Shown: piece by piece, positions 34,346-45,828 of the stretch | How positions within the stretch are numbered: position 1 is the stretch's first letter | Layout: every line of letters begins with the position of its first letter | Assembly: GCA_031472005.1 (NCBI GenBank) | Contig: PZJY01000004.1 | Span: 780,556 to 844,555 of the forward strand | DNA length: 64,000 bases | Direction of reading: 5' to 3' | Source: Tetracladium setigerum | Taxonomy: Eukaryota > Ascomycota > Leotiomycetes > Helotiales | Position numbers and translations under genes: made by a program | Notes under the pieces: generated by a model | Told to the model about the DNA's origin: nothing | Databases searched by the model: none | What the model saw: only the letters and a program-made list of their open reading frames with translations

Positions 34346-34894
34346 CTATGATTGGGTTCTGATTAAAATCATATGTTCAAATCGACGTTGATGATCATTC
34401 ATTACACTCTCAAACGTATAGCATAGCGATCCGTGCAGGCCTGCCGATCCACATTCGTTGATATCGACAGGTAGAGAAGGGTCTAGAATCGGGAGATTGC
34501 AAAGCTTGAGGTTTCCGTGGATAAGAAACAGTGGTTGTGCGAGTTGTGTAGTGGCAGCCGTGCTGGTTGATGACCAGACTTCCTTCAAATGCAATTTCTC
34601 TCCCTCGCGTACAGAGAGAAAGGCCTCGCCATGGTAGAAGACCACTCCACTGATATCTCTCAACTGACTGTATGGTTCGTCTGCGGCGGTGGGAAGGGCA
34701 AAGAGATCGACAGTGTGTTCCGGTAGTTGAAATTCGATGGCTTCTGCAAACGCAGATTTGAGGAGGGGGATTGTAACCGGTGGAGGGTCTGGACAGTAGA
34801 AAAGAACTGGCCTGGGAGGTTCTGTGCTTCGTCGTGATCGTCGCCTTTATTTCTTGTGTCTCTTACGCAGGGTTCGCTGCTTACTGGTTGCCAT
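34346..34894 (-). CDS. Conserved hypothetical protein, two exons
   Basis: The start at 34894 gives MATSKQRTL. A 44-base intron (34866-34823, GTAAGA donor, CACAG acceptor) joins it in frame to exon 2, 34822-34346, with PPRPVLFYCPDPPPVTIPLL, FQLPEHTVDLFALP, LRDISGVVFYHGEAF and a C-terminus around VDINECGSAGLHGS. About 167 residues with a regular globular pattern and no transmembrane segment. I do not recognise a domain. The short intron removes out-of-frame sequence cleanly, which supports the model. Confidence 0.6.
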
Positions 34895-35075
34895 CGTGAT
34901 TGTGTCCGAGGATGTGTTGTTGCAGGCCGGCTCGCGGTGTTGAAGGGAGTCGGGTTTTGGCATGGATCGTTTAATATCCAGCATCACCGCCCAACGCCAT
35001 TCACGACAAGCAATCATCTCACACCCTCAGAAACTCGGTAAAAACTCGTCAAGTACCACCACAATACAATTCACG

Positions 35076-35950
35076 ATGAGTAGCCATCCCAAACACGCAG
35101 AGATGGAACGGAGAGATTTGACCCGTCTGCAGCACCGCAGGTATGCCAACTTTACCAAAGTCTTTCGCTGGCATGTCCTAACAGGACAATAGATTAACGG
35201 AAACGGAATTTGCCCATATCTGCGTTGTGGTAGAGAACACGATAACTCATGCTATCAGGGTTCATGTTGGTATTGCTGTCCATTATAGCGGATTATGCAG
35301 AAGAGTCTGCTCGGTCGATTCCGGTGAAGAACTGGCCCCCCACCATACAGGATCAACGTTCATTCAGTATCTGCCGGCATCATTGAGCTTTTAGTCGACA
35401 TCATCACAAGCGGGAAATGGCCGGAGGACACCATGCGCTTTCGAGCAGATGAGGACGAGAGGGAGGACCCACGGAGAGACCGCATTGCCGCAGTTGCAAA
35501 GTCGATCAAGAACCTGTACCTTGCGGTGGTGGAATTCGAGCTTGAAACCAACTTTATGGACAAGATACTGTCAGACAAACTTGAAATGATTCTCGTGCGG
35601 GATGTGGACATGAGCATCGGCTGGACAGAGGACGACGCCTCCAAGATTTACCTTATCCAAGCACTGCCGAGCATCAGGACCATACTCGAGAGATGGACGG
35701 AGAGAGATTCTCTAACATGGAAGCCCACCGAGGATAACCTAGTGCGGAATGGGGTGTCGGATACAGGGCGCCATTCACCATGTTGGAACAATATCAGGCG
35801 GATGAGCTGTTCCGGGCCAATGTCAAAGAGTTTGCGAACGAGGCATGGGATAAGGCAAAATCAAGAAGTGATGGAAAGCTCACTGTCAGAGATCCCCTGA
35901 CAAGAATGTGGATTGTCGTTCCAGGTAGAGAGGGTAGGGAGTTGCGATGA
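35076..35950 (+). CDS. Hypothetical protein X (one frame break)
   Basis: The start at 35076 gives MSSHPKHAEMERRDLTRLQH; introns lie near 35144-35192 and 35270-35350. A long exon encodes AGIIELLVDIITSGKWPEDT, a charged linker and KSIKNLYLAVVEFELETNFM and DMSIGWTEDDASKIYLI. At the G-run 35751-35754 the frame is lost; with one more G it continues as APFTMLEQYQADELFRANVK to PLTRMWIVVPGREGRELR and stops at 35950. No known domain. It heads a row of three plus-strand genes of unknown function (X, Y, Z), each with one missing base. Confidence 0.55.
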
Positions 35951-36156
35951 GTGACCATATCTTTCGTGCGAAATTTAGTCTGATCATTTGTGATGCTTCT
36001 TCTTCCGAGTTTCCCACATTTTATTCCCTCTTCCGCTCGTAAAGGTTGCGAAGCCATCCCAATCTCTATATCAAAGGGAGTAACTGCTAGCTGTTCGTTT
36101 TGTAGGTATTCTCTGTGTTGTCCAAAGACATGCAGTTGAATTAAGCATTTGAGGAA

Positions 36157-37741
36157 TGAGTGGCGGATACAGTACGTAATCGAAACAGACCTAGTAAATT
36201 ATCTTCAACCACCAGCATCTAGACGAGCTCGCTGATTTTGAATTGGACGTAAAAAATATCTCAACAGAAGGCAACTTCAAGCCAAGAACGCAGGACTGAT
36301 AAATACTAAGTTCCTAGTTCAAAAAGTTAGATTTACCATCACTTTGGCATCCAGTGACGAAGATTGGTACATTTTTGGGTTTAAATTGCTGGAGACACGT
36401 TGGAACAACATGGTCAAAGACATGCTTTGTGAGTATGGAGTTGCGTAAAGGTGGACGAAAAACAACTGGAATGATCAGGTGCAGGAACAATCATTGTCTG
36501 ACACGGCCACAAAATAGAAAGTATGTGAATCATTTGCGTTGATTTGCAAAAGCTATAGTAGGAAGAGACATGGTCGAAAGCTACATTCGTTCATGCCTCA
36601 AAGGTGCTGCAGAAAAGTCCCTGTCGGATGGTCCCCCAATACCAAATGATACACATCAAGGAGAGGATTATACTTCAGGCATGCGGTCAAAAGGAACTGC
36701 GCTTGTGGAGAATATGTCAAGAACTCACCAAGATGGCCCCTCCCGACTTTATCCCCCCAGAATATCATGTGGACCTGACCGACAAGCAGAAGCTCCAAGA
36801 CCCAAACGGAGAGGACATCACCAACATCAACTGGGTGGATCGTTTTTGCGATGAGTTCGCTGATCTCGTTTGCTGCCTACCATTCCGTGAGAATACCCGA
36901 CTCCTGGGATACGGGATTAGCAGAGGTTGATAGAACGATTACCTGCTGCGCATAGACCAAAGGATGTATGGAGTCATATCAGCACTGAACAATGTTTAGG
37001 TTTCATTCAGGAGAAGATTGCAGAGGAAATGCCATAGTTGACGGAGGAGCAGTTGCAAACCTTTCAGGAAATCCTTAAATATTCTTTCCCACCAGAAACG
37101 GCCAATCATTACGCTTTCGTAAAGTATATCCCCGAGGTCATTAATAAAACTCTTCAATTGATCAGAAACAAACTATACCTTGGCATCACTACAGGAGATC
37201 TACGAGTCATCCGAGACGCTTGGGATCTCTATGCATCTAAGAAGAAGAAATTTAGCCTTTACAACATTAAAGGATATACTGAGTTGTACATAACATCCTG
37301 CAAAACACGATTAGGGTCTGAGCCTGGAAGCAAGGGAAAGAATTTGGAGTCGCAATCCGAGCAAACCCTGCTGCTCAAGGCGAAGTAGATGATAAAGAAC
37401 AAGGCCCAGGGCGAGAGGAAGGCACGATGAACAACCAGGAGATTCTCAGGGTCAAGAGGAAATCCAAACTATTACCATGCCAACTTGGGCTTCCTGGCCA
37501 CTGGAGAGTCTTGTCGAAACACGTCCCCCCTCCACCATCCTTCTTCCGATTTGAAACGCGTCCTTACTCATACGACCTTGTCTCTTGGCATGAAACGCTT
37601 CTTGGTAGAGCGGAGGAAGGTCGACCATTGACCATTGCGTATTTTGAAGAGATCGCAGCGGGGAGGAGTGTTATTCAAGGTGAAGGTGCTTTATGGCTTG
37701 CTGGGGAACCGTCGATGTGCGCACCCGATCCGAATGATTAA
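36157..37741 (+). CDS. Hypothetical protein Y (frame break and in-frame TAG)
   Basis: Probable exons: a short start near 36157 (MSGGY), DELADFELDVKNISTEG near 36220, FTITLASSDEDWYIFGFKLL near 36330, APPDFIPPEYHVDLTDKQKL with INWVDRFCDEFADLVCCLPF near 36730-36890, and EEQLQTFQEILKYSFPPETA near 37045. A TAG at 37035-37037 interrupts the last exon where a Gln codon would fit. A missing A near 37337-37339 shifts the frame, after which FGVAIRANPAAQGEVDD and HVPPPPSFFRFETRPYSYD follow to 37741. No recognised domain. Coding constraint on both sides of each break is clear; the exon borders are approximate. Confidence 0.45.
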
Positions 37742-37994
37742 ATTGTAAATAGTTGTGGTTCTAGACTCGAATTGTTTAATATTAGAGAGTGTGCTCGCCC
37801 TGTTTGAAATAGCTTAGCCAAATGAAGTTAAGAAAATATTGAGAGTGAATAACAAAGTCAACGTACTTACATGCCAAGTCAGGTGAATAATGTGACAAGT
37901 TGTTAGATCACGACTGTTTTGTCACGAAGGCGAACCCTTTCCACTCATCTAAACCCCATCAACCCTCCATACAACCACCATCAATCTCGCCAAC

Positions 37995-39001
37995 ATGAAC
38001 AACAGCCGCAATCTCAGCGACGCCTTTGACGGTAAATCAGCAACCCGCATTAAATCTCTGCGAATCTTCCGCCCTCTCCCTGGTGCTTGGGTCTCGGATT
38101 TCGACGGTACCGATCTCCTCAACCACCAAAACTTCAACATTACCACAGATGGAGTGGATGGATACATTGCAATCCTACGGATGCTTACCAGTTTTGGATT
38201 GGTGTATCACGGAGACAAGATATCTGCCGCAGGTACCATTGTTGCTGCTCCTGGCAAGGAGATGGGTTTCGAATTTGACGAAGATTGGAAGCTAAAGGAG
38301 CACGTCCTCAAGGTATTAGATGCAGAAGATCCTTTCACGAATCAATGGACCATACTCGACTTAGTCCAACACCCACTCCTTCAATGCCTTCTAGGCAAAC
38401 ATCCCGATTTCAACATCTTCACCGAGAATCTCTTCACCGAGGCAGCAGGAGGATGGGAACATAAGACAGTCGACCCCTTGGCTGAACCATACGCGAGCAG
38501 GAACAAGGTGGTTTGCTCTACTCAGCAACCATTTGAGGAACAGATATGGGAAAAGTTTCAGTGGAATGCTGGTTTGCGGGTGGAGAGGCTCATGGGGAAG
38601 CTACCGGAGTTTTTGATGATCGATTACAAGGTGAGCGAGGAGAGTCTCCCAATCTCCAAAGTACATATCGGTAACCTTCGGGTACCACAAGACGTTTTTA
38701 AGGAGGGGAAGTGGAAATTTGGGACAGGCAGGGGAAGTACAATCTGCTGGAAGTGATCCTCAAGGGCAAAGAGGGAAGTCGTAATGTCAGACTGTATCGT
38801 AAGAATAGAGAGGAGGAAGTGCCATACCTTCGAAATGATATCAAGGTGAGGGGAAGATCATGGAGTGTTGAGGAGGCAGGAGAGTACGTCCTGTTCTACT
38901 ACAGGGTGTGGATGGAAGGTTGGTCGGTCACTCAAGAGGAGATGCAGGTGGATGCACCAGAATACGACGAGAAGGCTTGGAGCATGGCCAGATCGCGCTG
39001 A
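37995..39001 (+). CDS. Hypothetical protein Z (one frame break)
   Basis: The start at 37995 gives MNNSRNLSDAFDGKSATRIK and an uninterrupted 240-codon frame with SLRIFRPLPGAWVSDFDGTD, YIAILRMLTSFGLVYHGDKI, MGFEFDEDWKLKEHVLK and PFEEQIWEKFQWNAG. One more T at 38718-38720 links it to WDRQGKYNLLEVILKG, VRLYRKNREEEVPYLRND and WSVEEAGEYVLFYYRVWMEG, ending at 39001. About 335 residues in one exon. I do not recognise it. It lies 250 bases after gene Y in the same direction. Confidence 0.6.
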
Positions 39002-39373
39002 AGTTTAGAGCTAGATATTATGGACTAATTAATTTTTGAACCTTGCAAAATTGGACCGACCAGATTCCATTCTCCTCCCATGCGTGAATGCACACATGCC
39101 ATCGCGAACATGTGGAGCATGGCTTAGAATCCTTACAACAGGAATCCTCGCCGGATTTTCGACCATAACTAATTTTCTTAAACATTTCCTTTCTTTTTTG
39201 AGTGCGGCGTCTGCCCTCCAACTAGCAAAAAGTCTAAAAGGCTTTGCACCGTGAAATATAAGACTTAGTTGATATCGAGCTTCGGAAAGATTCGTTCCGT
39301 CGACAGGCATCATACCCATCATATAGTCGTATTGCTTGTAGCATAGCAAGTGTAATTTTTCACGGGCGATGGT

Positions 39374-40611
39374 CTAAGCTGGGTCTGATTGCCGCTTTCT
39401 TTTCAACGATTGGATGGAAGAGATGGTGAATTGCGACAAAGGAGTATTAACTTCGTCGGAGGATGGTGCGGCTTCCAAAGCGAGAACCCTGGATTTCAGA
39501 TGGTCATTTTCTCCTTTCATCTGATTATTCTGTTTCTGCAGCTCTGCAACAGAAGAAGCTTTCTCGTTTGCAATGGTCAAGTCATTTGCGAGATTTTCGA
39601 GTCGACTTTCAACTTCTCTCTTCTCGGACAACGCTGCAATTCTTCTCCTCCCTACTTCCGCTTCTAATCTGGCCTTGTCCTTTGTGAGTGCCAAAATTGT
39701 GGTTTCAAAACCTGGGATCTTCTTGATGCGGTTGTTCAAGCTAGCGATCATCTCGTTGAGCCTTTTCTTTTCGGCGACGGCAGCGTTGAAAATGGTATCT
39801 TCCTTTTCTCTCTTCACAACAATTTCACTGGCAGAGGATTTCAGCCTGAGCTCCAACTGTGCCTTTGCGTCCTCAAGTCGTTCGATGTTTCCTTTGTCTG
39901 CTGTTTCGGATTCGGCCAATCGACGTTCGAGTTCTTTGCGTTGATTCTTGTTGTTTTGTTCTACCTTCCTCGTTATATTGATTTGAGCGGTCATAGTTTG
40001 TTGTGTTTCTTCCATTGTATTGATCCGAGTCTCCATGGTGTTTTCCTCCTTTTGAAGACGCGTGATGGTACTCTCCAAAGTGTGCTTGTCGTTTCGCAGA
40101 CGTGTATTGGTACCCTCTAGCTCGCGTATTTTGGTCTTTTGAGCCTTTGTATCATCAATAACCTGGTGAATACTCCTGATCTACAATACATCAGCAACTA
40201 TTATTATACCCTCGTGGATAACATACTTGTGCGGGGTGCTGTACAGTATATCGTGTAGGCGCATTTCCTGCTCTTTGTAATGTCGTTCTTTCTCCGTAAA
40301 ATCTTTCATACTCGACAAATATTGATCATGTGTTGTGGCCGCTTCCTTCTCAAAGTCCCTGACTTCTTGAATCGCAGTGTTGAGTTCTTTGATGCGATGC
40401 ACTTGTTTTTAAGGGCTGAATCCATGTATGAAAGGTAGGATGCACAGGTGGCCCCATCATCTTCTAACATATCATTAAAACGGGAAATGGTCTGGTTGTA
40501 CATGTTCTCGAAGGCACCCAGATGTTCAGTCAAGATAGTTCCCATTCGATGAATATCCGGAACCGGTAGAAGGGGGATGGGCTGGACGAGAGGGGGTGGT
40601 TGACTGGACAT
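39374..40611 (-). CDS. Long coiled-coil protein (one frame break)
   Basis: The start at 40611 gives MSSQPPPLVQPIPLLPVPDI. The first exon leads to YLSYMDSALK, where a missing A in the A5 run (T5 at 40406-40410) breaks the frame; it resumes as VHRIKELNTAIQEV and TEKERHYKEQEMRLHDILY. A small intron near 40200-40245 follows. From about 40190 to 39440 nearly every heptad fits a coiled coil (ITRLQKEENTMETRINTMEE, KKRLNEMIASLNNRIKK, KQNNQMKGENDHLKSRVLAL). The C-terminus is basic (SLKRKRQSDPA), a possible nuclear signal. Probable structural or scaffold protein; no family assigned. Confidence 0.65.
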
Positions 40612-40911
40612 TGCAGGATGGTGTACAGTAGCAAGCTTCAAGTATTTGACACAATGGAATCACAATAACTTAAGATGCTTGATGAATCACTTCGAAATCC
40701 TCGAGAAGTTTGAAAAAGACCAATTATGCTTGGAAAAGGGTAGGAGCGAAGAAGAATTGGTTTTCTTGGCGCCGGTTTCTCAACGTCTCTCTCTCGAGGG
40801 ACGCATATACTATCAACCACGTTCTATCAAAATTCCCAATCTATTCAAATCCACAACAATTCGAGTCTATTACCATTGATCAACATCGCATCATCCATCA
40901 ACACCGTCGCT

Positions 40912-41560
40912 ATGCCCCTCTCCACCCCAGCCATTCCCACAATGGTCGCCAAGCTCGAAAGCAAACCGGATCAAGATCAAGTCACAAAACTACAAGAAAA
41001 CCCTCTCTACCATATGGTATTTGACGAGAATCCACCTGAGACACAGCTAGCTATCGACTGGACTCTGTAGCATAGTTTCGGTAAGTATTATCAGAACAAT
41101 TGAGTTGTTTTCAAGCTAACAATAGGGCAGTTGTCGACCAACAATAGGAATGGGAACTTCCTACTCCAATCAAGCAACAATCCTCCCTCCCACAATCTTC
41201 GGGAAACACCATCCAGCCAACCCAATCGAGAACTCAATCAACCATGGTCGAAAATTTAAGCGAGTGGGAGGTAGAAACGGAAGATGATTCCACCGAGGAA
41301 GATTGCCCGCTTCCCGTACCGTTCCATTCCGGGATTCCTCGCTTCCTTTGCCCCTACCATCACCACCTCTATTCGTGACATCGTCTTCGGATATACCGCC
41401 ATCAATCCCTCCTCCTCGGTTTATTGGACGAAGGTCCAGAAAGCGACTTTTCCATTAGTCGTCATCCGGCGATGGAGAAAACGAGCAATCCATGCCGGCC
41501 CTACCCCAAAGAGAATGCAACTCCACTATGCCAGGCTCAGATCCATGGCCGTATGAGAGG
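40912..41560 (+). CDS. Possible disordered hypothetical protein
   Basis: From 40912 a frame reads MPLSTPAIPTMVAKLESKPD and PLYHMVFDENPPETQLAIDW, ending at 41070. After a GTAAGT-type intron (41082 to about 41130) another stretch reads EWELPTPIKQQSSLPQSSGN and ENLSEWEVETEDDSTEEDCP. The composition is low in hydrophobic residues and rich in Ser, Pro and Gln. Frames change again near 41370. Coding is plausible, not certain. Confidence 0.3.
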
Positions 41561-42548
41561 CAACCAACGACCAGTGAAGCGATGGCACTTCCAATGGGCC
41601 ACCCTCTGCACAGAAATTCCCCATCTTCTCCGCAATCTTTAGTGACATTCTGCTGTCAATCTATGTTATCTGGCAGCTATTCTAATGTAATTTGCTCTCT
41701 CATGTAACAAATCTTTGCTCATGAAACAAACTGGTCTTGCTCACAACTTAAAATCGAAATCGACCCTGCTCTACAGTAACAAAGATCCAAAAGCTATGTC
41801 CGCTCGAAGCACTTAATCTTATCTCTTTACCACTAATATTAGACTTAAATCTACTTCTCTCCCGCATAAGTTTTGTGCCTGTAAAGGTCGGTGTAACACA
41901 ATATACAGACCGAATAACAACGCTAATATTGCGTGTACAATACGCCATCAATATGCATATTGGTCGCCTGCTGCCGGTGCTATTTGTCCTGGCATGCCGG
42001 GGAGTGAAAGCATGTTGCATGGTGTTTCACCTGGATTTGCGCCTGGCGGAGGATTGCTTTTCACCAGGGGAGTTTAGATGTATTTAGAATTACATTGCGC
42101 AGTGAGACTGCTGAGGCACAAGGTTACCAGGAGAGGAGTGTAATACAAATAAAGTTTTTGGCGCTTGGCAGATAGTTGTTTTTAAAATGTCTTGGGACGA
42201 GTCGGCCAATGATGCTGTCGGCTGCTTTGGCACGGCAAACGGAGGCATGAGCGCCAAGTCCTGCCTGACGATGGGGGTTACGTTTCTATAGACATTCTCG
42301 ACACGCCGACTTTCCGTCCCCAGTTCTGTCCGTGCCAATTTAGTGCTTCTTGGTACGTACCGATTTTCAACCCAGCACTGCCTATTCACGAAGATTATAA
42401 GTCAAGTTGGATTTTCCTTTGTTTTGTTCTCCATTCTTCATTCAAAGCATCAACTCTTCCATCTCAGGTGCTCACCAAAATCCCTTTCCACCCTCACCCC
42501 CGAAGATCCTTCGCTTAGCCAGTCGCCACAACAATCAACTTCCTCAAC
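41561..42548. other. Intergenic
   Basis: Short frames on both strands but none with a recognisable motif. The last 180 bases before 42549 are the promoter and CT-rich 5' UTR of the RTA1-like gene. Confidence 0.35.
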
Positions 42549-43616
42549 ATGTCAAACAAGACTACAAAGACCGGCCTCAACCAGGGGATTGGCAATGCAA
42601 CTCTTCTTGCGAATCCAAAGCTTTGCACCCTTGAAACCTGCGAATTGACCTTGGGAAGTTTCAATTATATTCCAACTCTCCCAGGAAATGCAGTTGCTGC
42701 TGGCATTTTCGGACTTTGTATCCTTGCTCAACTTGCATTGGAATAAAGTATAAGACTTGGGGGTTCATGTGTGCAATGATAATGGGTCTCGCTCTCGAGG
42801 TTGCTGCTTATATCTTTCGGATCATGATACACGACAATCCCTTTGATGATGACGCTTTCCTCTACTACTTGGTCACTTGCACAGTCGCACCAGCTTTCTT
42901 CACCGCTGCAGTCAGTGTACCAATTCTCCTCTTAACTAGCTATGCTAACATAAAAGTAGATTTACCTATGCCTTGCACGTATCGTCAATGTCTACGGTAC
43001 CCACCTCTCATACTTCAAGCCTCGAACCTACACTCTCGTCTTTTGCACCATCGACTTTATCTGTCTTTTACTTCAAGCAGCAGGCGGAGCGCTTGCCGCA
43101 TCATCTGACACCAAAGAGGACAACGATATGGGCCGCAATATTATGATCGCGGGTCTCATCGCTCAAGTCGTTGGTCTTTCCGCCTTCCTTCTCGCAGGCG
43201 GATTTTTCGCCTTCTCGGTTCTTCGTTCCAAAGGCAATTGGAACCGAAAATACTACTCTATTACCACCTCTATTCTCTTTAATTCCTTTATTGGAGGTCT
43301 CGTCGTCGCAAGCATCACAATCTTAGTTCGTTCTATCTATCGATGTATTGAACTCTGGGGAGGCTTTGATGGCGACTTGTTCGTTGGTCATGAGCTTACT
43401 TTTATGATCTTGGAACCTATTATGATTATTATCGCCTGCTTGTGTCTTACCTTCTTGCATCCGGCTGTAAGCTTTCAAGGTGCTTGGCATGATTCCAACT
43501 TCACCTTCCGAACCAAGAAGGGAGCCTTGCTGAAGAGCAGGGATAGTTCGGATACTGAGGCGCAAATGACAGGTGAAGCCTTCCAGATGAAGGCAATTGG
43601 GAGTTCGAGAAATTGA
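42549..43616 (+). CDS. RTA1-like seven-transmembrane protein (one frame break)
   Basis: The start at 42549 gives MSNKTTKTGLNQG; CTLETCELTLGSFNYIPTLP and GNAVAAGIFGL mark the RTA1 family start, followed by the first membrane helix. One more G at 42740-42741 continues the frame into YKTWGFMCAMIMGLALEVAA. A GT-AG intron (about 42910-42959, ending AAAGTAG) joins FFTAA to IYLCLARIVNVYG. Further helices: LVFCTIDFICLLLQAAGGAL, IMIAGLIAQVVGLSAFLLAG, SILFNSFIGGLVVASITILV and a last one near 43420-43460. The C-terminal tail is cytosolic and polar. RTA1/Rsb1 proteins are plasma-membrane proteins linked to lipid translocation and toxicant resistance. Confidence 0.85.
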
Positions 43617-45828
43617 AGCCGAGGAAGAGTGGGAGTTGGTGGTTTTGAGGACTATTGCGGGTGAGGTTCAAGAGGGTACGCAATGCACTCAGCTGAAGTG
43701 TTATTTTCTTTTGTTCGGCAGAGAGAATACTTTTAGATGAGGGAATCTGGGAGCATGGCCAATTAGAAGTAGATATAATGTACGATAAATTTAGATGAGA
43801 GAAACGAAAAACATTAAAAACAGGACTAATGACACACTAATCCCCTTGCTGACCATTTTTTTGCAGGTTCTGTTTCTGATATTGTAAAGACTTACCTTCA
43901 AGTTTTGCGATGGCATGCGTTTCAACAGAGCGTCTTTCCGATTCACCAATTAAGTGCTCGAAAACAGCTTCACACCTTACACAACAGAATCGCCTCTTTT
44001 ATCCACCTCCAACACCTCTATATAACGAAGACTCATTGCATCTACTGCATTCTCTGTAACGCACAACACTACCCTCTCAACCCTTACGCCGAAGGATAGG
44101 ATGAACGCAAGTTAAGTAGGTACTTGAAACCGTCGTGCAACCGGCGTGGACGTCTTCTATTGCTTGGATGAGGTATTGAACGCTACGATCAATATGAAAT
44201 CCTACTACACTCGTGATACATATCAAGAGCCGTTACGGTACTTTGCAAGTCGTGATTCGGTTCTTCGGGTCTCGGGACTCGGGACCGCGTTTGCATGCCC
44301 ACGGAGCTGTGCCAATATTCTACCTGCCCCCAATAGGCAAATTGGATTTAAAGAGAGCTCTACGTGTCTTAAGGGAGTTCCCAGGACCGCACTTCTGTCT
44401 CATGCTGGTCTCTGGGTAGGTAATATTGATAGCACCGAGTGCCGAGACTTATACTTCTCGTTCGTCGGACGACGACAGCAGAGGTAAAGATTTCGCGATG
44501 CATTACATGTGAGAAATTTGACATTTAATTCTTCGAGTCGACGCCTTTGCATCACGAAAGAACCCATTCTACGTACCTCACCACGAGGGGATTGTTCCTG
44601 CTGCCTGCAAAAAATACAGCTGTTGTTTTGATGGGTTTGCCTACAATATAGGGCGTTCAAAGTTTATGAGAACCACAGGTCTTGTAAACATGATAATTTA
44701 CAATATTGCTACTTTTTGATCACGGAGGACTTTCCCACTAACAGGAGTGTATTCTTCTCTCAGGTGTTCATTAATGTGAGAGTGATCATGTGAGAGCGAT
44801 GCAGACGCACCTCTCGATTGCGGCAACTTGCGAAAGATTTTCGCAGCACAGTCATCAATTCGCAATCCGTTCCTTGCCGCATCAATTGAATCCCAAACGG
44901 TGGTCCATAGCACAAATCGGACTGAGTCTCGTCCCGATTGACATCGAGAGCCCTCAGAACACTCACTACCAGACCCGAAGGCCGAGTTATATCATTAGGT
45001 TAAGCGAATACCGAGCCCCGAGGTCAATACGTGATTTTTGAATCACTGATTGTTGTATGAGACATAATTTTAACAACAATCCTAGTTATGCAAAAGTTTA
45101 GAATTATTAATGATAATCCAACATGAGAAGGAATACCCAATTCAAAATATTTGGCTTATGCTAGCGAAAGTAGGAAAGATAGCGTATTGGTGTGTTTCGG
45201 TAAAAGGTTAACTTCAGTTGCCTAGTACTGTATAGTCACATCAGTGGGCTCTGGTGGTGTTTCGCAACCTCAATGTGTCTGGTACAAACATAATACAATG
45301 TGCATCTATTTATATCCGCAAGTCACATGAACGTTGTCGTAGATCCTTAGCCGGTAATGCAGGCAAGCGGAATGCAGTTAAATATATCCAAGAATAAATC
45401 TTGGCTGTGCGTATGCATCGTGTTTGAGTCTCGACTCCATAACTACTCCAGCCTTATTACCACGTATGCAGCACTGCATCCTCAGTATTCACTCACTAGG
45501 GCAAAAAAATTCTAGCTTCTTTGAAAATTATCCAAGTGAGCACTTCATCACTCAATCTGTATGGACAAAAATACCCGCGATTCAGTTTACGACGAATACG
45601 GCAGTATACGTGAATACGAGCCACAACAATTGACAATGCAACAAATCACGTCGTTAGTTCGGCAATGATTCAGTTAAAGTTTCGGGACAATTTTACACAC
45701 GTCAGTGTGAAAATGTTCTAATGTGTAGCTTGGGGATATATAGTATCTTCGTTCTCAGTCTCTCTGCCTTCCGCAAGTAATCTTGTTCTTGTCATTTGCT
45801 CCCACAACTCCCATGAAAATAGTTAAAT
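43617..45828. other. Large gene-free stretch
   Basis: Over 2.2 kb I find only short frames on both strands with no recognisable motif (for example 44146-44487 plus and 44698-44966 minus). No tRNA, rRNA or clear repeat is evident. The last 100 bases hold the promoter of the glucosyltransferase. Confidence 0.4.
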
